From assembly GCA_039000515.1 (NCBI GenBank), contig JBCFYV010000001.1, positions 15,415,928 to 15,479,927 on the forward strand: 64,000 nt of DNA, given 5' to 3'. Below, one piece after another: positions 10,352 through 22,446 of this stretch; the first letter of the stretch is position 1; each line of letters starts with the position of its first letter. This stretch comes from Timema cristinae (taxonomy: Eukaryota; Arthropoda; Insecta; Phasmatodea; Timematidae). Position numbers and translations under genes: made by a program. The notes beneath the pieces are model-generated. The model was given only the letters and a program-made list of their open reading frames with translations, made no database searches and was not told the origin of the DNA.

Positions 10352-11408
10352 GAATACTATTGTTCTACTTAACGATCGGATAGAGGGATGGCGTTTAAAA
10401 ACTAATCTTGTTCAACATAAAAATATATATATACATTCTAAAAATAAATTAAAACAAGAATATTTATATTAAACGCTCAAACGGTGCTCATGGGGTGACA
10501 TGACCGAAATATTAATTGGGGGGTTAAGGGGGTATATAAAGTATCGATATTATAATGTTTGTAATTTTTATGGAATTTAATGGCATTTTTAATGTGTGTA
10601 ATAGGTAGACTTTTTTAATGTAAACCAGTAAGCCTGATTTTAAAATGTACAGAAGAAAATACTTTTTATACATTTAAAATGCTCTAAATTTTATTTGTAG
10701 CCCCTACTAAATATTTGAGACTTTTATTATAATTGTTTTCTGATCCAAGAGAAATGTCCCAGTTTCCCCTAGGCCCCCTCATTCAGTTAACTTTCAATTA
10801 AAATATACAGTTAATTAATGATGGATTACTTCAATCTATAACTAGTTTTGTTGGAATGAAGTATGTTCATTCAAAAGAGTTCAAAATTTTTATATCAGAA
10901 CAGTGATGTTTTTATATTTATTTCTCGTTGTAAAATGGAAACCGCCCTCTCATTAAATACATTCTCCTTGAATCGAGCTCGCTGCTAACAACTTGATTCG
11001 GGTAAAAAAAACTGTATATTTTTTACTTGTTTTTTCCTTTAGTCTTCTTAATACTTGTCTAAACAAAAACACAAATAGCGATGATGCTTATTATTTTGAA
11101 GAGTGGTTTTGAAGGCCAAAGAGGTTCATCGCGTTTCATGAAGACTCACATATGTGTACGTATGAAGACGTGTGTTGGATGTATAAATCTTACCGCTGTG
11201 TTCGTCCACCCCCCCCCCCCCCCGCTCTCCCCCCTTACACACTATTCGGTAACTAATCAAAACATGTTTATAACAATTGTGTTTTTCATTGCTGTGCTAA
11301 ATCTGTTTTGAAATTATATTTATGTAGATGAAAAATAAAGAACCGCTTTAAGAAATATATTCATTAGTGTATTATTAAGGTTAAATATTTTTACTTCATA
11401 ACAAATTA
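10352..11408. other. AT-rich stretch, no gene seen
   Basis: Unique AT-rich DNA. A poly-C tract of about 15 followed by more C-rich sequence lies at 11207-11233. The 76-codon frame crossing it is not convincing as coding. Confidence 0.35.
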
Positions 11409-11583
11409 TGACGGAGAGATCGGGGTTCAAACCCGGGGTTTGGTCTACTACGGGTTACTTTTCTTAAACGGTTTACCACTCAAACACGAGTATTTTACCT
11501 TTAAAATTCTTCCTTCCTACCTCATTAGAGTAATTATATATACGCATTAACTGAAAAGGTAGTAGTAATACGCGGCGAAACAA
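11409..11583 (+). mobile_element. SINE-A copy, 5'-truncated and diverged
   Basis: It starts in the head at GACGGAGAGATCGGGGTTCA and contains the body and a diverged tail (AAGGTAGTAGTAATACGCGG). Confidence 0.75.
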
Positions 11584-11921
11584 AAATAAAAACTCGTCTA
11601 ATTATAAAACAAAAATTTACTACCTGTCCTAACCTTGGAATTTAAATAAAAGTAAACTTAAGTAAAAAGATGGCGTTTATAACTGTCCTACCTAACCTAG
11701 AGTCTTGCGAAATCAAATTATAAAAAAATAGATAATATCTGCTTTATCAGGCTAACTAGACACGTAGTGCGCATGCGCTCGATAAAAACCTGTTTGAAAG
11801 AATACAAACTACTATTTTTACGAGGTTATAAATATCTTGAAAATACATATAAAATAAGCAATAAAACCTAGCCTTCCTTGGATTACTAAATCGGAAGGAA
11901 CTGCAAGGAATAAAGGGTAAA

Positions 11922-12260
11922 AACCCGCTTCGGTGTTGGAGTGGTCTAAGGCAGGGCTCTGCAACTTGCCGAGCACGATGGACCGGTCGGTCTCCGTAAG
12001 AAAACTATCTCGTTATTAAAAGTCGATATTTGTGCCTTGATAAACTCTCAAATATACCAAGAGCCCGCGGGCTAAGTGTCGCTCTCTTGTTGGACTGGAT
12101 ACTGATGACAGAAGATGGGTTGAATCCGGTGAATTGGTACATATGGTGTTTTGCCCTATCCCTCACGAAAATGTGGTCTACTTCCTCTAAGTTCACCTTC
12201 CTCATCCCTACCCCACTAGAGTAATTATCATATAACGGCATAATCTAACAGTAGTACGAT
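11922..12260 (+). mobile_element. SINE-A copy split by a hAT-like fragment
   Basis: The head ACCCGCTTCGGTGTTGGAGT continues to GTCTAAGG at 11951. The SINE resumes at about 12073 with TAAGTGTCGCTCTCTTGTTG and runs to a diverged tail near 12260. Confidence 0.75.
11952..12072. mobile_element. Short hAT-like insertion inside SINE-A
   Basis: It begins CAGGGCTCTGCAACTTG and ends AGAGCCCGCGGGC. The 7-bp inverted ends GGGCTCT/AGAGCCC and a CAGGG start resemble hAT termini. CTAAG occurs on both sides, but a clean 8-bp target duplication is not visible, so the class is tentative. Confidence 0.45.
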
Positions 12261-12638
12261 ATGATGATTAAAAAAAATTATTTAGAAAAATCAAGTGATT
12301 CATCAATAAATAGGAATTAAATGAAATTAATGCTATTTTTTCAAACCGTTCATACAAAAATTCATCATTAATATACTTTCATAAGACTTTATTTTTAATT
12401 CTGGTATTTTTAGCACCTTGTTTTCCGTAGATAGATAGTTAAAGATCGTGGTCCGTGGGTCATAATTTACCCGTAGTTGGACTAGAGCTGCGGTAGGCCA
12501 CCTATTTAAGGTACCAATCGACTTTAAAAAAACTTTCCAAATGGCCCGAGATGAATAATTGTTTCTCCACTCTTTACTTTTGTTTCTGTATATACATCTT
12601 GTATTTTATTTCTCTAAATTTAACCTTTCCTCAAATTT

Positions 12639-12728
12639 TATTATTATTAGCACCGCGTCTTACTACCCGTTCGGGTTATACGCACTTACGCTAATGTGTA
12701 ATGGTAGCGTGACTGTGAGATGAAATGA
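12639..12728 (-). mobile_element. SINE-B 3' tail fragment
   Basis: Minus-strand copy of only the last ~90 bp (CACCGCGTCTTACTACCCGT ...). A perfect 12-bp duplication TTCCTCAAATTT flanks it at 12627-12638 and 12729-12740. That marks a severely 5'-truncated insertion rather than a later deletion. Confidence 0.88.
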
Positions 12729-12867
12729 TTCCTCAAATTTCCCCACCCTTATAGAAAGCAATGTAATATAAATAAAATACACATTTTGCATATTAAACTA
12801 TTAAATTTTCTATAAAATCTTAATACTGAGCGTTCAAGGTCAAATATTATTTGGAAGAATTTTTTTT

Positions 12868-13110
12868 TAGCATCGCTTTTTACTACCCGTTCGGTTTATA
12901 CGCTTATGTACTAATTACGTTGATGGTTTTATGAATTATGAAGGTTATACTAATAGGAAATATACCAGCATTTGCGTAGGAGTAGAAACGGATTTTGGAA
13001 AAATCACCCTCAGTAAACCTGATCGAGATTCGAACCTCGATATCCCCGTCAATGGCAATCTAACCTACTGCAAGAGTAGCGCCTTAGACCATGCGGCCAC
13101 TGAAGTGCGT
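12868..13110 (-). mobile_element. SINE-A copy, full length
   Basis: Minus-strand order is head (complement of CTTAGACCATGCGGCCACTG), box B complement GATTCGAACCTCGATATCCC, body, then tail (TTTTTACTACCCGTTCGGTT). Confidence 0.9.
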
Positions 13111-13489
13111 GAGTACTTAATATATTTAATATTTTCAAAAAAAAAACCTCAAAAAGATCGACTTTTAGTGACTAGGTAGTTTTCTTAGGGCTATCAACTG
13201 AAAATTGCCGTAAGATAGTTTTTTATAATTATAAAAACAAACCACAATTTTGACCTAAATAAATAGAAACTGTTTTGATGATTGGATTCCGACTGTTTGA
13301 ACTTTATTCCCGAGGGGGGCAGGTTATATTGATCATCCTGTCCCCTTTACCCGCCTATTACCCCCAGTACTCGAAAAGGGTCATCCATAAACCACCAAAC
13401 AATTTTTTTCTTACCTTTCTTGACCTTCATCCAACCTGTAACTTTTCACATCAAAAATAGATAGCATTATTTCTTAGAGAAGATTTTGT

Positions 13490-13530
13490 GTTTGCGTGTA
13501 GACCGAACGGGTAGTAAGACGTGGTGATAA
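13490..13530 (+). mobile_element. SINE-A/B tail-only fragment
   Basis: GTAGACCGAACGGGTAGTAA followed by GACGTGGTGATAAAA. Only the shared tail remains. Confidence 0.7.
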
Positions 13531-13984
13531 AAAAAAATTAAATCTTATGTGACACTTAAAGAGGGACACCAGATTTAATACTACTAAGAATATATTTTAA
13601 ATTCTGAATTTTATACATGATTTAAAAGAATTTTATAACTATACTTTATTATTTATTTTTTCAACACTAGAACTTGAGAATAAGATCTGTGTTACATAAC
13701 ACTGTGATGTACCCCCACACTTCCCCCTTACTCCCCCCCCCTCCACATGTCAGAAAACTTTTAATTCGGACGTACTACAAAATAAGCCATCTAAGCAAAA
13801 CAATAAGAAAAAATCATTAAAATAAGCTTATATTATATATATCTTGATCTGTTATCTAGAAGTGGATTTGAAAAGGTAGTCAGATGAATTTACCAGTTGA
13901 CTTTTTGTTCTATTTTAATAAATTGATTAATATTTATACTTTTAATGAACTCTATAGTATCTTGTTAGCCTTTTCTTAAAAAGT

Positions 13985-14325
13985 TCTTCAGAATCATGCT
14001 AGTCCCACCAGAGTCCTCCAGTAGCATATTAGTCCCCTATTTACTATATATCCAATAGAAGAGTAACGATTTACAAGCTCCCCAGTAGCGTGTTAGTCTC
14101 TTATATAAAAGTTCCCCAGGAGCATGTTAGTCTCCTATTTAGCTGCTCCCCAGTAGCATGTTAGTATCTTACGTACAAGTTCCCCATAGCATGTTAGTCT
14201 CCTATTTAGCTGCTCCCCAGCAGTTTGCTACAGTGTTAGTTCACTCCTATTTATCTACAAGCTCCCAGTAGCATGTTAGTCTCCAATCTATACATTAGCT
14301 ATTCCAGTAGCATGTAATCCCATAT
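13985..14325. repeat. Irregular tandem repeat of 30-60 bp units
   Basis: The motif CCCCAGTAGCATGTTAGTCT followed by CCTATTTA recurs eight or more times with uneven spacing. Units are diverged and partly deleted. Confidence 0.8.
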
Positions 14326-14374
14326 AATACCATTGTAGGATGAAGAGTGGGAATCATTTAGATAAAACTACTGA

Positions 14375-14470
14375 AGAGATTCGGACCCCAACCCTCTTGT
14401 CGTTGGCAGATTGAACTGGACGAGACTGACTCTATAGTCTGCCTGGCCACTGGTGTGGTGGTTAACCGGG
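14375..14470 (-). mobile_element. Diverged SINE-A head remnant
   Basis: GATTCGGACCCCAACCCTCT and GTCGTTGGCAGATTGAACTG align with the complement of the SINE-A head. The body is not recognisable. Confidence 0.4.
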
Positions 14471-14790
14471 CAAGGACCAACTTCCCGGCATCGCCAGGTA
14501 AACCGGGACCACATTTGTCAAATTAAGTGCGATGGCCAAAGTTTTCAAGGCCGGCGAGACTATTCGCTTATAAAGTTGATGTTCAGGTTTTATCTCTGGG
14601 GATGGGTTGTGTTCCTGTACAGCAAGAACAGATCTGAAGACTCCAAGAGGTCAGCAAACACTTGCGAGCCAGTCTCGACGGACCTAAGTGAACATCCCTC
14701 GCGCTTGGATGGATCTTTCATATGGACAATTTGTGTGTGGTTAGTTTGGGGGATAGTATTTGTCGGATGATGAATTTGAAACGAAAAGTC
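14471..14790. other. Unexplained, less AT-rich stretch
   Basis: Base composition is more balanced than the neighbours and one 105-codon plus-strand frame covers it. The peptide has no recognisable domain and no splice context I trust. It could be a decayed transposon piece. Confidence 0.25.
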
Positions 14791-14792
14791 AA

Positions 14793-15478
14793 ATAGGTAG
14801 GAGTTTATATCAAGGAGGTCGAGAGATATGTAGGAGTTTATATCAAGGAGGTAGAAAGAGGTAGCAGTTTATATCAAGGAGGTAGAAAGAGGTAGCAGTT
14901 TATATCAAGGAGGTAGAAAGAGGTAGCAGTTTATATCAAGGAGGTAGAAAGAGGTAGCAGTTATATCAAGGAGGTAGAAAGAGGTAGCAGTTTATATCAA
15001 GGAGGTGAGAGAGAGGTAGCAGTTTATATCAAGGAGGTCGAGAGAGATAGCAGTTTATATCAAGGAGGTGAGAATAGGTAGGAGCTTAATCAAGGAGGTC
15101 GAAGATAGGTAGGAGCTTATATCAAGGAGGTAGAAGAGGTAGCAGTTTATATCAAGGAGGTAGAGAGATAGGTAGCAGTTTATATCAAGGAGGTAGAAGA
15201 GGTAACAGATTATATCAAGGAGGTAGAGAGAGGTAGCAGTTTATATCAAGGAGGTAGAAAGAGGTAAGAGTTTATATCAAGGAGGTAGAAAGAGGTAGCA
15301 GTTTATATCAAGGAGGTAGAAAGAGGTAGCAGTTTATATCAAGGAGGTAGAGAGGTAGCAGTTTATATCAAGGAGGTCGAGAGAGATAGCAGTTTATATC
15401 AAGGAGGTAGAAAGAGGTAGGAGCTTAAATCAAGGAGGTAAATAGGAAAGAGGTTGTATCAAGGAGGTAAAGAGTGAA
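14793..15478. repeat. Minisatellite, ~31-bp unit, ~22 copies
   Basis: The unit contains GTAGCAGTTTATATCAAGGA and GGTAGAAAGA. Copy length varies between 28 and 33 bp through small indels. It is flanked by unique DNA. Confidence 0.95.
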
Positions 15479-16037
15479 GACTTGATATCACAAGTATGTT
15501 TAGTTTCTCGTTAAAACAATAACTTATCCTAGTGTGAGCCTCTCCATTTTTCTTTTCTTATATCATTAACGAGTTGAGCTTGGAAAATAATGTGCTTACT
15601 ACAGCCTGTAAGTCATTATTAGAAAACGAAATAAATATAGTAATTTAACTCTCTATTATAATAATTTAACTTCTTTTTTTTTTTTTTTAAATTGTGTTCT
15701 TACCAAGTCAAGTTCATTTGTATATGACTTTTCCTCGTGCTCTTCCTTTTGCCTGCACTTCTCGGTAAATTGCTGTTAGATCATCCATCTTTTAAAATGA
15801 CAGGTTATTTGATGCATTCATTATAACACGAGAGACAAGTCGCTATCACACCGTCCGAAAAATTAACAACATTTTCACAATAAACTTTATCAATTAGAAA
15901 TCGAGGGCCGGTCCTATGACTAACGGATAAATATTGATATCGGGAGGTTAAAGTTAGCGACCAGATAAAGATTATCAACCACTTTAACATTCAACGCGAA
16001 CTGTGAACTGAATTTATCTGCTGGATAGCTATCTGTA

Positions 16038-16038
<1 letters not shown>
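15479..16038. other. Unique AT-rich stretch, no gene seen
   Basis: Contains a poly-T tract near 15673-15689. Two small minus-strand frames are not convincing. Confidence 0.3.

Positions 16039-16040
<2 letters not shown>

Positions 16041-16087
<47 letters not shown>
16041..16087. repeat. (TA)n microsatellite
   Basis: Uninterrupted TA dinucleotide run of about 46 bp. Confidence 0.97.
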
Positions 16088-16090
<3 letters not shown>

Positions 16091-16823
16091 GAAAACGCAA
16101 GTTTGGTACTGTTCTTACTGGTGTGCGCATGCGTATAGAACCCTGCTGCTACCGCTATAGCCTGGCTAGTGGCTTCAACATTCAACATTTGTTAAATAAT
16201 GGCGACTAAACGAGTGCGAGGAAACAGATGGCTTCATTTTCTGTTTGCTCACTATGCGTTTCATTTTTACTTTCTCTCGATACTCCGGAGAGAGAGTATT
16301 GTGATTGTAAAAAGAAATTCAACTCAAGATTTTGATGAATGTCGATGTTTCATGACCCCCTGAAACAAAACAAAAAAATAGTTTCTGCAATGCCTGTCTG
16401 CACTTTGGGCTAGAGCCGAAACTATTTAACCTATTGGGCTAAAACTTGGTATCTGGGGTTTTCATAAGGTCCCCCCCGAGGAGTTTTTGGAATTAGATAT
16501 CTAACTCTACAATTAAGGTTAGTTTACTGAAGGGAAAAAGTAGAAAAAAACTGCTATTCTACAAATTCGCTTTAACGATTTTGATTACATTTTACATCCA
16601 GACAATCTTTACCATTGTAAATGAGATGTCAACTCTCATGTTCTCATGAAAATTACTTGGAGGACACTTTATATAGGGGAAGTTCTCCAATGTTGATAAT
16701 TTATCTGCAACTTTTTGAGATACGAAATAACTCATCACTGTAAGAGTTGGTGTACTATTAAAGATAACAATCTTTTATTTGAAATATATTTTTATAAAAT
16801 AAATCATTTCTAAGCTATAAGCA

Positions 16824-16826
<3 letters not shown>

Positions 16827-16901
<75 letters not shown>
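16827..16901. repeat. (TA)n microsatellite
   Basis: TA dinucleotide run of about 75 bp. The stretch between the two TA runs (16088-16826) is unique sequence with no gene seen. Confidence 0.97.
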
Positions 16902-17137
16902 TTTTTAATTCAGGTTTTGAAAATGAGTTTGATTCTTATGCTTTTTGGTGGACAAAATTTTACTTTTCCTTTAATAGTGTTCCTAGTTCCTAATACCATA
17001 AAGTAAGTAACAGTATATATTATTTCATTTGGGATTTTTGGTGTAGTGTTTCTACAATAATGTATTTTAAGTCAAAAGCGAGAGAAAGTCTGTGCGATCA
17101 ACCGTACCATTTATTTAAGCTCGACTTTGGTTAAGTA

Positions 17138-17372
17138 CAGCAGCCCCGTGGCTTCTTTGGTGCTGACTGACAGCTCACAGATGACTTCTGACAGTCAATA
17201 TTTAGGTACATACCTAAACTTTGATTGTCAGAAGTGACAGCTGCTAAACACATGTTTTTGCAGATCATATGGTTCGGCGTAGGAATACATAATTTGATCT
17301 GGTAACTTTTCAAAGCCGTCAACTGTCAGTTGTGAGCTGTCACTCAGCACCAAAGAATTCATGGGGCTACTG
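17138..17372. mobile_element. MITE-1, 235 bp, TA-flanked inverted-repeat element
   Basis: Ends are CAGCAGCCCCGTGGCTTCTT and its inverted partner ending GGGGCTACTG, with TA at 17136-17137 and 17373-17374. The arms also share GGTGCTGACTGACAGC / GCTGTCACTCAGCACC. There is no coding capacity. TA targets and CAG termini fit the Tc1/mariner superfamily. A second copy of exactly the same length lies inverted at 32844-33078. Confidence 0.88.
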
Positions 17373-17701
17373 TACATATTATCTGTCGATTAAAAGAAAC
17401 ACATAAGCTTATTTTCTTTTTGTTTGATGAATACAAATGTTATTTATACTAGATTGGGCGTATAGGCTATATAACTTATCAGGCACATCTAGTTTGATTT
17501 TTACACAAATATTTTAGAAACAATTGCATGTATATTAATCATATTATTTTATAGTGAAATAAACTTCATTAAGTGAGTAAGTAATGAACATATTTATTTT
17601 ATCTAGACTATCAACAACTAACTGTATCAGTATAAATGTTGTTTTTAAGGAAATATTGCACCATCATTTCAAGATAACTTAACTTGTAACTTAACTCTTA
17701 A

Positions 17702-18076
17702 GGTGGAATAAAAAGGGACCCGAGAAAAGTCCAGAGTTTTTGCAGTTTTTACGGAATAACTTTTTTTTTTTTTGCCAAAATAAATAAAGTATATGCTCCA
17801 GTACAAATAAAGAAGTCTTCACATGGTGACTACAAGATTTCTCGAAATCTGTCAATGTTCTGGAATTTAACGACAAATTTTAATTTTAATTTAAAAATTT
17901 TGTTAGGTAATACCACTATTCTCATGACAAATATACAACTGTTGATATAAATATGTGAAGAAAATTAAACTTTGTTTGTAAGAGCAATATTTTATTTATT
18001 TTGGCTCAAAAAAGTTTTGTCATAAAAACTGAAAAAAAAAACACTTGCCTTTTTTCGCGTCCCCTTTAACCCCACT
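17702..18076. mobile_element. MITE-2 copy, fold-back element with TTAA ends
   Basis: TTAA lies at 17698-17701 and 18077-18080. The left arm has GGTGGAATAAAAAGGGACCC and TTTGCAGTTTTTACGG. The right arm has CATAAAAACTG and GCGTCCCCTTTAACCCCAC in inverted order. Length is 375 bp. Nearly the whole element can fold back on itself. Confidence 0.85.
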
Positions 18077-18080
18077 TTAA

Positions 18081-18596
18081 AGGATAAAAAAATATTTTTT
18101 TTATAACATCTAGCTAAATGGATTGTAATAAAAAGTAAAAACTTAAGTTTCCTAGCTCAAAGCCTATGTACAAATCAATTTTCACAGGAAGAACATTATC
18201 TTACAGCTAGAAAAGTTACTCGATCAACTTTTACTGGTTCATACGTTAAGTCATGTTGTCTGATAGATATTATCAATACTTATAAAATAACAATAGAAAT
18301 ATGATAACATTTGATCAATAATGAAGATGAAATAATATTGGTAATATCTAAAAGGTCCTTTTCATGAAAATTAGACTGTAGTCTCACTTTTTTTTCTAGT
18401 AAAACGTTTAACTTGATTTTGACACTATTATAACTTCATTGATATAAAAAAGTGTTTAAAAAAATATAAACAGAGAATCATTACGTTATTGCAAACACTC
18501 TTCTTGAAGATAATACAGTGTCATCAAGATAGCATCTTTATAAACGTACCATACGTCACTGCCAGGGGCGAACTGTGCTCACCAGGAGACTGGGAG
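18081..18596. other. AT-rich stretch, no gene seen
   Basis: Unique AT-rich DNA between MITE-2 and a SINE-A copy. Confidence 0.3.
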
Positions 18597-18820
18597 ACCC
18601 GCTTCAGTGGCCACACTGTCCAAGGCGCTACTCTTGCAGTAGACTAGCCAGCCGATAACGAAGATACCGATGTTCAAATCTTTATCGGGTGTACTTAGGG
18701 TGGTTTTCTAAAATAGTTTTTCACTCTCTCTCTCTCCACGCAAATGTAGGTACATTTTTCATCCATAAATATAACCTTCACGTTCCCTAACCCAAACGGG
18801 TAGTAAGCCGTGTTGCTAAA
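18597..18820 (+). mobile_element. SINE-A copy
   Basis: Head ACCCGCTTCAGTGGCCACAC, box B TTCAAATC, body CTCTCTCCACGCAAATGTAG, tail CCCAAACGGGTAGTAAGCCG. A small deletion removes the part before the tail. Confidence 0.88.
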
Positions 18821-19246
18821 ACAATATATTAATGATTGTTTTTTTATAACAGTTTAATCAAAAGTTCGAGTGAGTTATTTTGAGGGTGTCCATACAATGT
18901 TTTAAGTGTAAAGCCTTCCGGTTTGTTGTTTATTGGTGTTGTTTGGTGAATACTGTCTGTTACTAACTTTGTAATCCACATAAATAGCGGCTGAAGTATC
19001 AGTTTACAAACTTAAATAGGGAAATAGACTCTTTGCTACTAACTGACAATCTAGAAGCATTTTTGCGCATGTCAGTAGAAAGTAGAAACTAATGTTTTAA
19101 GTTGACTGAATAGCGACATAATCATCAATAATGTTGTAGAAATGGCCTCGGGATTCAAGTTATTAATAATAAAAATTAAAATACCTTGACTCATCACTTC
19201 AGCTTACACTGAAACCAAGCTTCAGTGGTAGACTATTTATAAAGTT

Positions 19247-19496
19247 ACCCGCTTCGGTGGCTGCATAGTCTAAAGCGCTACTCTCGCAGTAGACTAGACT
19301 GCCGATGACGGAGAGATCGAGGTTAGAATCTCAGTCGGGTGTTGAGGATGTTTTTTCCCAAAACAGTTTTCCACTTTCTCTATTTCCACGCAAATACGGG
19401 TACATTTCTTTTAAATATAACCTTCCTAACCCCTAAAACCATTAGCGTAATTAGTACATAAGCGTATAACCCAAACGGGTAGTAAGACGCGGTGCT
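19247..19496 (+). mobile_element. SINE-A copy, full length (250 bp)
   Basis: Complete from ACCCGCTTCGGTGGCTGCAT to GTAAGACGCGGTGCT. It serves well as the reference for the family: tRNA-Leu-like head of about 90 bp, central body of about 110 bp, shared tail of about 50 bp. Confidence 0.93.
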
Positions 19497-20023
19497 GAGA
19501 TTATACATTTATGTTAAGGGTTTTCATATTTGTAGTCCTGAACCGCTTGGAGCCCTCCAGTCCACCTCTGTACACCCCTGGTTACTGCAGTCCGCAGAGT
19601 TAATTACAGTAATTCCCCTCATAATTGATATTTGGTGCTGATAGATTATAATATTATTCAGGACAGAATAACTCTTGTACTTCTCGTGTGTTTTTACTGT
19701 TTATTCGGGACGTACATAGACTGCACATTTATTATATTCAACAACAAAAAAGTACATTAAATAATTTTTCTCCTAAGGAAATATCAACTTTTTACAATAA
19801 TTTATCGAATCAGCTAAAGCAATTGACTTTGACTCTTAAGTCCGTAGTTTGATTCTAACCACTAGAGTCGGGTGATGATACTTTTACCTACCCTATATTC
19901 AGGCGAATGCTGATACTTAGTATCGAAACTGTCCCTCATTCTTTTCACTTAAAGTTGAGCTATCATGTTTTTATTATTACAATAACTTGTATTGAGGGCT
20001 AAGTATTTATATCACACATATGA
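19497..20023. other. Unique stretch, no gene seen
   Basis: Mixed AT-rich DNA between two SINEs. A weak tRNA-like trace near 19810-19880 (GTTTGATTCTAACC) is too diverged to assign. Confidence 0.25.
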
Positions 20024-20039
20024 TTAAATTAATTGATAA

Positions 20040-20166
20040 TACCAGGCCTCCACCGTGGTTCGGATTCCACGTTAAACTGTAGGTCCTTCATTTAATCTCA
20101 CAATCACCCTACCATTACACATTAGCGTAAGTGCGTATAACCCGAATGGGTAGTAAGACGCGGTGC

Positions 20167-20200
<34 letters not shown>

Positions 20201-20205
20201 TACTG
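20040..20205 (+). mobile_element. SINE-B, 5'-truncated
   Basis: It starts mid-body at CCAGGCCTCCACCGTGG and ends in (AAT)n. A 16-bp duplication with one mismatch, TTAAATTAATTGATAA / TTAAATTGATTGATAA, flanks it at 20024 and 20206. Confidence 0.9.
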
Positions 20206-20379
20206 TTAAATTGATTGATAAATAAGTACTCAGTAACTAGTTGAAGCCCGCAGGGATGGTCAAGCAGTACATAGCGTTATAATATATTACACATAATAAT
20301 CATGGATGGAAATATCAGAGTTTCTTCTTACGTCTGTGGGTGCGCGAACTAAACGTCACGTTCTTCTAGTATGTTTTTT

Positions 20380-20830
20380 TAGTGATGAGGAAGTCGAGGC
20401 TTTCCTCTAATGGTTTCCCATCTTATCGCTGAGCAAATGGGGACATTTCTTTTAAATTCTATTTATTATTATTATATTATTATTATTATTAGCATCGCGT
20501 CTTACTACCCGTTTGGGTTATACACATTTACGCTAACGTGTAATGGTAGGGTGATTGTGAAATTAAATGGTGGCCCTACAGTTTAACGTGGAATCCGAAC
20601 CACGATGGAGGCCTGGCATTCCATAAATTCACAAGTTGTGATTAATACACGTCTTGTCAGAGGTGAAGGAAGGGTTTGGCAATCAGATAAATCTGTGCCG
20701 GGACCGAGGATTGAACCCCCAACCCCAGTAGATAAGTCCGACACCTTACCCCTAGACCACCAGGTCCCCTTAAATTCTAGTTACCTTATACATACTTACC
20801 TTCATTAACGTAAGACGCAGTTATATATTT
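20380..20830 (+). mobile_element. Diverged SINE-A body split by SINE-B
   Basis: The left part (CTCTAATGGTTTCCCATC ... GGGACATTTCTTTTAAATTC) and right part (ACCTTCATTAACGTAAGACG) together resemble a SINE-A body and a shortened tail, separated by the SINE-B at 20462-20769. Confidence 0.6.
20462..20769 (-). mobile_element. SINE-B, full length, nested
   Basis: Minus-strand copy from (ATT)n and GCATCGCGTCTTACTACCCG to the complement of the tRNA-Glu-like head (CCCTAGACCACCAGGTCCCC). A 10-bp duplication TTAAATTCTA lies at 20452-20461 and 20770-20779. Confidence 0.92.
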
Positions 20831-22009
20831 AAAAAAAAAAAAACATGGTTTGAATTCAGTTAAAGGTGAACTTGGGGGTGGTATTACAGAAGGAAGTTTC
20901 CATTTAATTTTCCCCTCCTCTCTCCACGACAATGACCCTTTAGTTAAATATTTGGGGTATTTAACGTGCACCTCCTTCAAGTAAATCAGCACATGACTTA
21001 AACCTGTAATTCATTTTTTGAAAGAAGTTACCCTAATCATATTAATAATCATTGCTTCAAACGTGGCTTTATTTTTCTGAATAAAACACGGATTATTGTG
21101 TGTGTGGGGGGGGGGGGAGGTATGAGTGTGTGTGTGTGTGTCTCCTATCCTTCGAACGACGCCCGTGACCTGTGAGATACTTGGACTCGAATCCAAATGG
21201 AGGTCAACATTTTTTTTTCCCCCAAAAGAGTGTAAGTGAGGCTCTAGTGATTACGAAGTCAAGTGTGGTCCCAAAAGTCAACAGTCCTATTTGTGTTAAG
21301 ACTTCTAATTTTAAAAAAACCAATGATTTTAAACAATGAAGTTAGTTGTAGTATTCCTTGAGGGAGTAAAGAACCTAATTAATATCGACCATGATTGATT
21401 TTATCTTGAGTAACATTCTAACCGCTTGAGTTGTTAGCTTTGAAACTTTGTTGAAGGGTCGAGTTCCAGGAGCAGGGGTATCAACTTCGCCGTAAGAATA
21501 TCCCTGGAGGATTGGACGTGTTCTAGTGGGTGAGGGGTGGGGGACGTGCCCTTGTTTTAAAGAGAGAGCCTTCTTTTAATCACCTTGATTTTCTCATTAT
21601 TGAAGCAACTTTTAGAAAATACTAACTTTTTTCTTTTATAGTCATTAGGTATTGATGATATATTTTGAAAGTGACAGCTAAAGCTCATATGACTTGACGT
21701 ATGAATGGGTGAAAGAAGACCCAGTAACTTTTCTCGGCTCACTTAAACTGAGCAACTTGCCAATAACTTCTTCCCCGGCAAACACTCGAACTGAGTCATT
21801 TTTTGTTCTTTCATTATTGTATTACTTTTCTTTTTTTATACGATTTAGCATAAGTACAACTATTTATTATTAAAAAAATCACATAAAACTAATATAAGAA
21901 ATTAAACATTTTTAACTCAAATGAGGAGTCTGAAATAACAAAACTTTCCATAAACGGAAATTGTCGTTAGCAAGTGTCTCTGATACACTGTGACTTGAAC
22001 CAAACTAAT
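20831..22009. other. Mixed stretch, no gene seen
   Basis: Contains a poly-G and (GT)n tract at 21100-21141. Several small frames are not convincing. No full repeat family copy is recognised. Confidence 0.3.
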
Positions 22010-22440
22010 TCACCGCTGCTTTGTACGATACACAATTAACCAAATGTAACATGATGATATCACCATTTTTCGACTCCTTTTAAGTTTTTTTACAAACATG
22101 AAAATATTAGGGTGCGAGGAATCATATGATGAGTTAAATTTTGAGTGGAAACTCTCACACGCGTTCGTGGTTCTCCACAAGTCCACAGGTTTATCCACCC
22201 AGGTGGAAAGGGGGAATGAAGGTTCCTCATCTTCATCCACCTTGAGGTATTCCACGAATTTCATTAGTCGTTCGTCAGACGGTTGCACTCTCATGAGGTC
22301 AGAAAAGCCTTCACCAACGTCTTCAGGGTTAAGATAAGTCGGACCAAATCAATAATGGAGCCACTTTCCCTCTTCTGACTTTTCATCTTTTGACAAGCCT
22401 ATCTGCTGAATATTGCTCCACCTGCAAAAAAAAAATAATA

Positions 22441-22446
<6 letters not shown>

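Noticed and set aside
14793..15478. AAGGAGG motifs that resemble ribosome binding sites
   Set aside because: They belong to a eukaryotic minisatellite unit and are not followed by genes.
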